Below are positions 1 to 4,428 of a DNA stretch of 6,024 nt, piece after piece. Every line of letters begins with the position of its first letter. Positions within the stretch are counted from its first letter, which is position 1. Position numbers and translations under genes: made by a program. The notes under the pieces are model-generated. The model made no database searches. It worked only from the letters and a program-made list of their open reading frames with translations, and was not told where the DNA came from. The stretch comes from Oscillospiraceae bacterium (GTDB lineage: Bacteria; Bacillota; Clostridia; Oscillospirales; Ethanoligenentaceae), in assembly GCA_003518885.1 (NCBI GenBank), contig DOXU01000198.1:1-6024 (forward strand), read 5' to 3'.

Positions 1-95
1 GTTCCGCCTGCGGAGAACGGTTGAAAAAGGCACACTGCTGCCGGGCCTCCTCGAAGGCAGTATGCCGGAGAGGCCTGCCCGCCCGGCCGAAGGAC
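1..95. repeat. Mosaic hairpin repeat block downstream of the hydrolase gene
   Basis: Non-coding DNA that matches 3178-3260 over about 80 bases with scattered substitutions. It opens inside the 'GGCG-TTC-CGCC' hairpin module (positions 1-15 hold its 3' half) and then carries the two-stem module at 49-73: outer stem CCTC (49-52)/GAGG (70-73), inner stem GGCA (56-59)/TGCC (63-66), loop GTA, and an internal loop of GAA (53-55) facing GGA (67-69). An outer GGGC (43-46)/GCCC (77-80) pairing could lengthen it. The block starts directly after the stop codon of the minus-strand hydrolase gene, so it would form the 3' end of that transcript. Confidence 0.8.
24..42 (-). terminator. Weak terminator-like hairpin for the hydrolase transcript
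   Basis: Read on the minus strand, GGCA (42-39) pairs with TGCC (32-29) around a six-base loop and is followed by five T residues (28-24). The stem is only four pairs, so this alone would be weak, but the longer hairpin at 43-80 lies just before it. Together they could end transcription leaving the hydrolase gene. Confidence 0.35.
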
Positions 96-722
96 CTAAA
101 ACTGCGCGGTGTGCGGGTTTAAAAACAAGTATGCCTCCCCCGGCGTGCGCAAAGCGTATATTGCCTTTAATCTGGCCAAAACCTGCGCTTTGGGGTACAC
201 AAAAGCAGCCGTATGGCTGAGTAAAAAAGAAGAGGCCCGACACTTTTCTAGTATCTCAATCGTGTCTTTGACAAAATTTAAGTTATAGGCTACCTTCCCC
301 TTCTTTCTTGCCCCATAAACGGCATCCCCCAAAAAGGCATATTCCTCGTTCACCTCCAGGCCAACGGCCCCTTTTTCATGCACCGCCGGAAGAGGAAACA
401 GCGTGAGTTTGACCCCATCCTCACAGGAAAAAGGCGATTGAATGACCGTCCCTTTTTGCAATTTCTCCCTTGTGTACGCCCCACAATACAACTGCTGATA
501 GGGAATTTGCGCCAGGTTTGCCGTGTGGTCTTGATGAAAATGAGACAAGATGATCTGCTTTTCCCCCTCTTGTTCTTGCAACGCCTTGACCACCTCTTGA
601 CTATTTCCCACATCAAAAACCCAACAAAATCGATCCCCTCGCACAAGGCCGACATCTGCAGACAACGGCTGCGTCGTCGCAGGAAAATAGGCAATCCGCT
701 CCGATATGGTCCGTAATTTCAT
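96..722 (-). CDS. Metallo-beta-lactamase-fold metal-dependent hydrolase
   Basis: A 208-residue cytoplasmic protein of the metallo-beta-lactamase (MBL) fold, a superfamily of mostly zinc-dependent hydrolases. The signature HxHxDH is present as H61, H63, D65 and H66 after the 'IILS' strand. Later ligands fit H115 (in 'VHEKG'), D133 (in 'FLGDAVYG') and H170 (in 'LLSHTA'), so the dinuclear site looks complete. There is no signal peptide. The reading frame is open for another 60 codons upstream, but I chose the ATG at 722-720 because a strong GGAAGGAG site sits just before it and the MBL N-terminal strand begins here; the extension is basic and low in complexity. It lies 76 nt downstream of the HxlR-type regulator on the same strand with no clear terminator between, so co-transcription is likely. 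The substrate cannot be told from sequence; a glyoxalase-II-like or other thioester/lactone substrate is possible. Confidence 0.88.
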   Translation of the reverse strand: MKLRTISERIAYFPATTQPLSADVGLVRGDRFCWVFDVGNSQEVVKALQEQEGEKQIILSHFHQDHTANLAQIPYQQLYCGAYTREKLQKGTVIQSPFSCEDGVKLTLFPLPAVHEKGAVGLEVNEEYAFLGDAVYGARKKGKVAYNLNFVKDTIEILEKCRASSFLLSHTAAFVYPKAQVLARLKAIYALRTPGEAYLFLNPHTAQF

Positions 723-798
723 CGCAACTCCTTCCTTTTTACCCACACAAAAAGACCCGCCAAGCGCTTCCCCTTTAAAAAAACAGCTACCCGGTCTC

Positions 799-1191
799 TT
801 ACTCCGTGGAAATACACCGCTCACAGTTACTCTCACAAGCCGTCTCTTGCTGCATACTCTGGGCCGCCCAACCGGCCAACTGCCCCAGCGCAGGCAAAAC
901 ACTCTTTCCCTTTTCTGTTAAAGCATATTCTACATGCGGCGGCACCTCATTATACTGTCGCCTGGACACAATATCCGCTGCCTCCAACCTCTTTAAAGAT
1001 TGCGACAACATCACATTCGTAATGTCCCCCAACCGCCTTTTGATCGTACTATAACGAAGCGCTTTGCCACTGGACAACATGCAAATAATCGGCAATTTCC
1101 ACTTTCCACCGAAAACATCCGTCATGTACCGAATGGGACAAAGCCGTCCATCCTCCGTTTGACCCACTTTTTTCCCTTTTGCAACCCCCAT
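799..1191 (-). CDS. HxlR-family winged-helix transcriptional regulator
   Basis: A 130-residue DNA-binding protein of the HxlR family (winged helix, MarR-like fold, acts as a dimer). The family hallmark is clear: C18-P near the N-terminus, then 'FGGKWKLPII' (27-36), the recognition-helix region 'ITNVMLSQSLKRLE' (57-70) and the wing, ending in 'YALTEKGKSVLPAL' (89-102). C18 matches the conserved N-terminal cysteine that senses electrophiles or oxidants in YodB- and HypR-type members, so a redox or quinone signal is plausible. The C-terminal tail adds three cysteines, C119, C123 and C126 (CX3CX2C), which could bind metal or form disulfides. The start ATG (1191-1189) has an AAAGGA site upstream. 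The gene is divergent from a flavin protein and shares its promoter region, which holds two tandem palindromes. This layout fits autoregulation plus control of the neighbour; repression versus activation cannot be read. Confidence 0.93.
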   Translation of the reverse strand: MGVAKGKKVGQTEDGRLCPIRYMTDVFGGKWKLPIICMLSSGKALRYSTIKRRLGDITNVMLSQSLKRLEAADIVSRRQYNEVPPHVEYALTEKGKSVLPALGQLAGWAAQSMQQETACESNCERCISTE

Positions 1192-1213
1192 ATTGCTTGC
1201 TTTCCTTTCTTAT

Positions 1214-1253
1214 AGTATGTTTTATGATACTGAGTACGTTTTTTATTCGTACT
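1214..1253. promoter_or_regulatory. Tandem palindromes, probable HxlR operators
   Basis: Two inverted repeats lie side by side between the divergent regulator and PPOX genes. The first is AGTAT (1214-1218), 8 bases, ATACT (1227-1231). The second is AGTACG (1233-1238), 9 bases, CGTACT (1248-1253). Both arms begin AGTA and end TACT, the type of dyad bound by HxlR-family regulators. Their centres are about 20.5 bp apart, close to two helical turns, so two dimers could bind one DNA face. The right arm of the second touches the -35 of the PPOX promoter. Assignment to this regulator is inferred from position and symmetry. Confidence 0.6.
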
Positions 1254-1280
1254 TGTATTTTTCTACTTTTATTCTATAAT
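1253..1280 (+). promoter_or_regulatory. Sigma-A-type promoter of the PPOX gene
   Basis: A perfect -10 box TATAAT (1275-1280) is preceded after 16 bases by a weak -35, TTGTAT (1253-1258). Transcription would start near 1287, leaving a leader of about 50 nt before the start codon at 1336. The -35 overlaps the end of the second palindrome, so regulator binding there would compete with RNA polymerase. Confidence 0.65.
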
Positions 1281-1335
1281 GATAGCACAGGGCAAACCTG
1301 AAGACAAGAAAAAGGAGAAAAGGAGTTTATTTAAT

Positions 1336-1731
1336 ATGAAAGAAATTTTAGAATTTTTGCATAAGGCGGGCGTATTTTATTTGGCCACAACCGACGGGGA
1401 TCAACCTCATGTTCGCCCAATGGGATTTGTTATGGATTACAACGGCAAACTGGCCCTTTGCACCAACAACAAAAAAGCTATGTGCAAACAAATGGTTGCC
1501 AACCCCAAGGTGGAAATCTCCTGCTTTGACGGCAAAGGCAAAACCTTACGCATTTGCGGGAAAGTCGCTTTTGCTACCAATGCAGAAACCCAGGCAAAAG
1601 CCTTGGAGATCATGCCTGCTTTGAAAAAAATCTACTCTGTCGGCGATGGGGTTTTTGAAATTTTCTATCTGGATGAAGCCAAAGCTGTTTGCGCCGGCCT
1701 GGGTGGAAAACCCCAAGAAGTCGCCATCTGA
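1336..1731 (+). CDS. Pyridoxamine 5'-phosphate oxidase-family flavin-binding protein
   Basis: A 131-residue cytoplasmic protein of the PPOX/FMN-binding split-barrel superfamily, in the short single-domain group found in many Clostridia-like bacteria. Visible hallmarks are the first barrel strand 'VFYLATTDGDQPHVRPMGF' (13-31), whose 'HVRPMGF' is the typical turn to the FMN-binding strand, 'LALCTNNKKAMCKQMVANPKVEISCF' (39-64) with the conserved 'NP-V-' segment after a helix, and the 'LRICGKVAF' strand (71-79). The length is normal. Members often bind FMN or F420-like cofactors, and many have unknown substrates; this is unlikely to be true PdxH, which is longer. I chose ATG 1336 because AGGAG (1321-1325) precedes it; the frame reaches 1279, but that codon overlaps the -10 box and cannot be used from this promoter. 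Its divergence from the HxlR-type regulator suggests induction under redox or electrophile stress (inference). Confidence 0.88.
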   Translation: MKEILEFLHKAGVFYLATTDGDQPHVRPMGFVMDYNGKLALCTNNKKAMCKQMVANPKVEISCFDGKGKTLRICGKVAFATNAETQAKALEIMPALKKIYSVGDGVFEIFYLDEAKAVCAGLGGKPQEVAI

Positions 1732-1807
1732 ACAAACCGCACACACCAAAAGAAGACCTTTTGTTTTTCTGAAAACAGCGCAATCCTTTCAATCTAATTA
1801 CCCAAAT

Positions 1808-1841
1808 AAAAAGACCTTGATTTTTCAAGGCCTTTTTTGTT
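1808..1841 (+). terminator. Intrinsic terminator of the PPOX gene
   Basis: CCTTGA (1815-1820) pairs with TCAAGG (1825-1830) around a TTTT loop. The stem continues past one A-C mismatch with AAAAAG (1808-1813) against CTTTTT (1832-1837), and the T-rich tract runs on to 1845. It lies 77 nt after the stop codon. The A-rich 5' side gives it some potential in the opposite direction as well. Confidence 0.85.
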
Positions 1842-1984
1842 TTTTAAGCCTACATCTACAAAACAGGTTCATAAGCGCAACACATTAGAATAAAAATGGA
1901 AAAAGAGCCCCCCTCCTTATTTAGAAGGGAAAGCCTTTGGGGATTCCTTCCTATTCCCATAATATTTCTTTTTTCGACATTTTC

Positions 1985-1993
1985 TGCTATAAT
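1985..1993 (+). promoter_or_regulatory. Extended -10 promoter upstream of the SHOCT gene
   Basis: TG-C-TATAAT (TG at 1985-1986, TATAAT at 1988-1993) is a perfect extended -10 element. The -35 position (about 1965-1970, TTTCTT) is poor, as is usual for extended -10 promoters. Transcription would begin near 2000 and leave a leader of about 165 nt. No better promoter is apparent closer to the gene. Confidence 0.55.
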
Positions 1994-2164
1994 AATTGTA
2001 AGATTATGTCTTGCAGTGGATGAATATGGCAGGAAAAACTGATCAGATAAACCCATTCTTTTAAAGACAACCTACCATAAGTTCTGGTATCCATTTCTAA
2101 AAAAATAAGACGTCCAAATCCTGATTGACGGTAAAAGCTGCTATATTTGAGGGAGTTTTGTATT

Positions 2165-3070
2165 ATGGCAAATACCTGCAGTATTTGTGGAAACAAAATA
2201 AAAGCATTAGAGCCTACCTTTCGCACAAGTGATGGTAAAATTGATCAACAATGTGCTTTGAAGGCCGGCATTAAAGGCGGTGCAGGAATCGACTATTGCC
2301 ACTTTCACACTGTTCAGGATATTCGGGATATTATTGAAAGCGGATCACCCATTACGGATATAAAAGCAGAATTGAAAAAAGAAAAAGAACAACAAAAAGC
2401 AAAGGCAAATCAAGAAAAAGCCGAACAGAAAAAAAGAGCGAAGCACGTAAAGGCAAAACAAAAAGAAATTACAAATGAAGCAAGATCAAAACAAAAAAAG
2501 ATGCTGAATGAAGCAAAGGTGAAACAAAAAGAGACGACTGAAAAAAAACTGGCTATCATACAAGATCAATTTAAAGCGGCCGGTGTTTCGAATCTATTTG
2601 GTACCAAAAAAGAAGTGGTCGCTTTGCCGGGTATTCTGGCAGATAATGAAGTCGTAAAATATGCAACAAGTGGAACTGTGAACGGCAATACCGTCCTGAT
2701 GCTCTGCACAGATATGCGTGTTCTATTTATAGATAAAGGGCTTATGTATGGGATCAGATTTACAGAGATTCCCTTAGATATGGTTAACTCCGTTAACTAT
2801 CAAAAAGGATTGATTCTTGGTTCTATCTCCATTGTAAATGGCGCTGTGATAACCCAAATCAACAGTGTAACAAAAGAAACGGCTCCCATTATGGCTGACG
2901 CCATCAAGAAAGCACGAAATGAATTTATAAAGCCACAACAAACTGTTACCCAAGCAACCCCACAAAAATCAACCGCTGATGAGTTACGTGAGTTCAAAAG
3001 TTTAATGGACGACGGGATCTTAACCCAAGAGGAATTCACTCTTAAAAAGAAACAACTATTGGGCCTTTAA
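2165..3070 (+). CDS. Cys/His-cluster, coiled-coil, bacterial PH and SHOCT domain protein
   Basis: A 301-residue soluble protein of unknown function with four recognisable parts. Residues 1-50 form a small Cys/His cluster: C5-X2-C8, then C30, and C45-H46-X-H48, resembling the treble-clef 'CxxCG' units (DUF4428-like) but with one expected cysteine missing. Residues 66-130 are a highly charged coiled coil, including about three 11-residue repeats (roughly 97-129) with a recurring KQK and NEA pattern. Residues 130-255 match a bacterial pleckstrin-homology domain (bPH, PF14470-type: 'VLMLCTDMRVLFIDKG', 'IPLDMVNSV'). Residues 270-301 are a SHOCT domain ('ELREFKSLMDDGILTQEEF...KKQLLGL'). There is no membrane segment or signal peptide. 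I chose ATG 2165 because GAGGGAG (2149-2155) is well spaced; a TTG six codons upstream overlaps that site. The gene is visibly richer in A than its neighbours and stands alone between repeat-free and repeat-rich DNA, suggesting transfer. Such proteins are often seen on prophages and islands. Confidence 0.85.
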   Translation: MANTCSICGNKIKALEPTFRTSDGKIDQQCALKAGIKGGAGIDYCHFHTVQDIRDIIESGSPITDIKAELKKEKEQQKAKANQEKAEQKKRAKHVKAKQKEITNEARSKQKKMLNEAKVKQKETTEKKLAIIQDQFKAAGVSNLFGTKKEVVALPGILADNEVVKYATSGTVNGNTVLMLCTDMRVLFIDKGLMYGIRFTEIPLDMVNSVNYQKGLILGSISIVNGAVITQINSVTKETAPIMADAIKKARNEFIKPQQTVTQATPQKSTADELREFKSLMDDGILTQEEFTLKKKQLLGL

Positions 3071-3113
3071 AATCACAAAGAGCAGGAAAAAAGTTCAATT
3101 TTTATGTCATCCA

Positions 3114-3133
3114 CCGGGCACAGCCCGGTTTTT
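3114..3133 (+). terminator. Intrinsic terminator of the SHOCT gene, first copy
   Basis: CCGGGC (3114-3119) and GCCCGG (3123-3128) form a six-pair all-GC stem with loop ACA, followed by TTTTT (3129-3133). It lies 43 nt after the stop codon of the SHOCT gene and has the form of a strong rho-independent terminator, built from a repeat module. Confidence 0.8.
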
Positions 3134-3144
3134 AAGCCCTCCGG

Positions 3145-3164
3145 CCGGGCACAGCCCGGTTTTT
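3145..3164 (+). terminator. Intrinsic terminator, second copy
   Basis: This is an identical copy of the preceding hairpin: stem 3145-3150/3154-3159, loop ACA, then TTTTT (3160-3164). Two in a row would give near-complete termination. Confidence 0.75.
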
Positions 3165-3382
3165 AAGCCCTCCGGCGTTCCGCCTACGGAGAATGGTTAA
3201 AAAAAACAGATTGCTACCGGGAAAGCACCCTCGAAGGCAGCATGCCGAAGAGGCTTGCCAGCGCGGGCTCCGCGCCCTTCGGCGTTCCGCCTACGGGGCT
3301 TCCCGGTGGCTGTTTGTTGCCCGTCTTCAGTTCTATGGTTTTCCGCCGGGCGCAGCCCGGTTTTAAGCCCAAAACAGCAAAG
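3165..3382. repeat. Mosaic repeat block upstream of msrA
   Basis: A run of separate modules fills the space before msrA. In order: a bulged hairpin CTCC (3170-3173)/GGAG (3188-3191) enclosing GGCG/CGCC with loop TTC; a segment like 16-47 (3191-3228); the two-stem GAA-loop hairpin (3229-3253: outer CCTC/GAGG, inner GGCA/TGCC, loop GCA, internal loop GAA/GAA); GCGCGG/CCGCGC with loop GCT (3261-3275); a second GGCG-TTC-CGCC hairpin (3276-3298); a segment ending in TTCAGTTCTATGGT (3329-3342); a terminator-like hairpin (3346-3364); and 3364-3382, an inverted copy of the start of the module at 4016. Stretches 3178-3260 and 3229-3342 recur at 1-80 and 4107-4220. Confidence 0.85.
3346..3364 (+). terminator. 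Terminator-like hairpin just upstream of msrA
   Basis: CCGGGC (3346-3351)/GCCCGG (3355-3360) with loop GCA is followed by TTTT (3361-3364). It sits 58 nt before the msrA start codon. A transcript entering from the left would meet it before msrA, so msrA needs either its own promoter in 3365-3410, where I see no good -35/-10 pair, or read-through. Confidence 0.6.
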
Positions 3383-3422
3383 TAAGAGCGGGGGATATCC
3401 GTTCAACGAAAGGAGGAAAAGG

Positions 3423-3896
3423 ATGACAGAAACAATCTATTTTGCAGGGGGTTGCCTGTGGGGAGTCCAGGCGTTTATCAAGACGCTAAGAGGGGTTGTT
3501 CATACGCAAGCGGGCCGAGCAAATGGGGATTCTTCTACGCTCCAGGGCGAGTATGATGGGTATGTCGAATGCGTAAAGACGGAATTTGACCCTGCAATTG
3601 TAACGGTTTCTCAGCTGATGGCTTATTTTTTTGAGATCATTGACCCTTATAGTGTGAATAAGCAAGGGATTGATCGGGGAAAAAAATATCGCACAGGGGT
3701 ATATAGTAAAGTACCGCAACATTTGGCGGCTGCCAGACAGTATATACAGAATAGGGCGGACCGAGATAAAATCGTTGTGGAGGTCCTTCCACTTGTTCAT
3801 TATATCCAAAGTGCCGATGAGCATCAGGATCGGTTAGATAAACACCCGCATGACTATTGTCATATTCCCCAAGCGTTATTACACAAATATAAATAG
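3423..3896 (+). CDS. msrA: Peptide methionine sulfoxide reductase A
   Basis: MsrA reduces the S-epimer of methionine sulfoxide, free or in proteins, using thioredoxin. The 157-residue protein begins almost at the catalytic motif: 'GGCLWG' holds the nucleophile C11 and W13. Further hallmarks are 'TEFDP' (53-57) and 'FFEIIDP' (69-75), the 'NKQGIDRGKKYRTGVYS' segment (79-95; canonical NRQGxDxGxQYRS), and 'ADEHQDRLDKHPHDYCHI' (131-148), where C146 is the probable recycling cysteine. It differs from textbook MsrA in having L12 for Phe and 'AGRANGDSS' (30-38) for the usual GYxGG, placing it in an atypical subgroup. It is not fused to MsrB. ATG 3423 follows AGGAGG (3411-3416) at ideal spacing; the frame runs back to 3255 only through repeat DNA. 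The stop codon's last base is the first base of a terminator hairpin. The gene sits alone between repeat blocks. Confidence 0.93.
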   Translation: MTETIYFAGGCLWGVQAFIKTLRGVVHTQAGRANGDSSTLQGEYDGYVECVKTEFDPAIVTVSQLMAYFFEIIDPYSVNKQGIDRGKKYRTGVYSKVPQHLAAARQYIQNRADRDKIVVEVLPLVHYIQSADEHQDRLDKHPHDYCHIPQALLHKYK

Positions 3897-3914
3897 CGGA
3901 CGCAGTCCGCTTTT
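3896..3914 (+). terminator. Terminator of msrA, starting inside its stop codon
   Basis: GCGGAC (3896-3901) pairs with GTCCGC (3905-3910) around loop GCA, followed by TTTT (3911-3914). Base 3896 is the G of the msrA TAG stop. The shape (six pairs, NCA loop, T-run, then A-GCC) equals that of the CCGGGC/GCCCGG hairpins elsewhere, with a different stem sequence. Confidence 0.8.
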
Positions 3915-4015
3915 AGGCCGTCCGGCATTCTGCCTCCCGGAAGGATCTATCGCAGCTTGGGCTTTACCGGTAGCTATTTTTTGTCCATCTTCCAGCTCTG
4001 TGGTTTCTCGGATTC

Positions 4016-4343
4016 ACCTTGCTGCTTTGGGCTTGTATCTGGCACTTAATGCATTCTCCGCTTTCTGTTGGTGTGTGGATGCTTTTTCCTCTTGTTGCGG
4101 TAAAGCCCCCGAAGGCAGCATGCCGAAGAGGCTTGCCAGCGCGGGCTCCGCGCCCTCCGGCGTTCCGCCTACGGGGAAGTTTTCCGGCAGCTGTTTGTTG
4201 TCCGTCTTCAGTTCTATGGTACCTTGCTGCTTTGGGCTTGTATCTGGCACTTAATGCATCCTCCGTTTTCTGTTGGTGTGCAGATGCTTTTTTCCCCTTT
4301 GCTGCGGTAAAGTCCCCTCGAAGGCAGCATGCCGGAGAGGCTT
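4016..4343. repeat. Tandem array of a 205-bp composite repeat
   Basis: Positions 4016-4134 and 4221-4343 match closely, from ACCTTGCTGCTTTGGGCTTG through to the two-stem GAA-loop hairpin and GAGGCTT, giving a period of 205 bp. Copy differences include small insertions in a T-rich stretch and CCCC versus CCCTC before the hairpin. The first unit continues with GCGCGG/CCGCGC (4139-4153) and GGCG-TTC-CGCC (4159-4169) hairpins and ends in CTTCAGTTCTATGGT (4206-4220); the second unit switches after 4343 to an inverted terminator module. Confidence 0.88.
4107..4220 (+). repeat. Direct repeat of 3229-3342, flanking msrA
   Basis: About 114 bases here match 3229-3342 in the same orientation and with few differences. 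The shared stretch covers the GAA-loop hairpin, the GCGCGG/CCGCGC hairpin, the GGCG-TTC-CGCC hairpin and the segment ending TTCAGTTCTATGGT. The two copies enclose msrA, so homologous recombination between them would remove about 878 bp including the gene. Confidence 0.88.
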
Positions 4344-4363
4344 AAAAACCGGGCTGTGCCCGG
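4344..4363 (-). terminator. Intrinsic terminator for the EFR1 transcript
   Basis: On the minus strand the sequence reads CCGGGC, ACA, GCCCGG (4363-4349) followed by TTTTT (4348-4344). This is the same module as at 3114 in inverted orientation. It lies 120 nt past the EFR1 stop codon and faces the right way to end that transcript. Confidence 0.72.
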
Positions 4364-4428
4364 CGGTGTACAGATCATTTTTTCTTCGGTGCATGTGCGT
4401 TTCCCTTTGCTGCGATAGACCTTCCGGG

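Larger units (their letters stand above)
1732..2164. other. Non-coding interval between PPOX and the SHOCT gene
   Basis: No supportable gene is present in these 433 nt. The interval contains the PPOX terminator (1808-1841), an extended -10 promoter near 1985-1993 and a leader of about 165 nt. A minus-strand hairpin with a T-run is possible around 1904-1925 (seven pairs with one G-T wobble, then CTCTTTTT), but no minus-strand gene lies upstream to need it. The leader has a small inverted repeat, TACCA (2073-2077)/TGGTA (2085-2089). I do not recognise a riboswitch class. Unlike the other long gaps, this one has none of the hairpin repeat modules. Confidence 0.6.
3114..3175 (+). repeat. Perfect 31-bp tandem duplication of a hairpin module
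   Basis: Positions 3114-3144 and 3145-3175 are identical over 31 bases. Each copy holds a CCGGGC/GCCCGG hairpin, a five-T run, then AAGCCCTCCGG. The second copy runs straight into the next module (GGCG-TTC-CGCC hairpin, 3174-3184). An exact tandem copy suggests recent slippage or unequal exchange. Confidence 0.95.

Noticed and set aside
378..716. Plus-strand frame of 112 codons opposite the hydrolase gene
   Set aside because: It is antisense to a well-supported MBL gene, very basic, and resembles no family.
720..902. 60-residue N-terminal extension of the MBL hydrolase
   Set aside because: It overlaps the end of the HxlR gene, has unlike composition, and a strong ribosome binding site marks the internal ATG.
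1279..1335. Earlier start for the PPOX protein at 1279
   Set aside because: That ATG overlaps the TATAAT -10 box, so it would lie upstream of the transcript start.
1904..1925. Minus-strand terminator
   Set aside because: A seven-pair stem with T-run can be drawn, but no minus-strand gene upstream would need it; it may be chance.
2020..2064. 14-codon leader peptide in the 5' UTR of the SHOCT gene
   Set aside because: There is no ribosome binding site before it and no regulatory codon run or terminator after it.
3114..3175. CRISPR repeats
   Set aside because: Two 31-bp copies are directly adjacent with no spacer between them, and there are no cas genes.
3197..3406. Minus-strand frame of 69 codons upstream of msrA
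   Set aside because: It lies entirely over hairpin repeats, is Arg/Gly/Pro-rich, and has no family resemblance.
3255..3422. N-terminal extension of MsrA
   Set aside because: It is encoded by repeat DNA including a terminator hairpin; AGGAGG just before ATG 3423 fixes the start.
3896..3945. Integron attC site or gene-cassette recombination site after msrA
   Set aside because: The palindromes sit at gene ends as attC sites do, but I see no paired GTTRRRY/RYYYAAC core boxes, the genes face both ways, and no integrase is present.
4014..4250. 78-codon minus-strand frame that reads like a soluble protein
   Set aside because: It consists of repeat modules, has no good ribosome binding site, and the same modules appear elsewhere in other frames and orientations.
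4019..4345. Plus-strand frame of 108 codons in the 205-bp repeat array
   Set aside because: Its internal protein repetition follows the DNA repeat; it shows Cys/Pro/Leu-rich shadow composition and no ribosome binding site.
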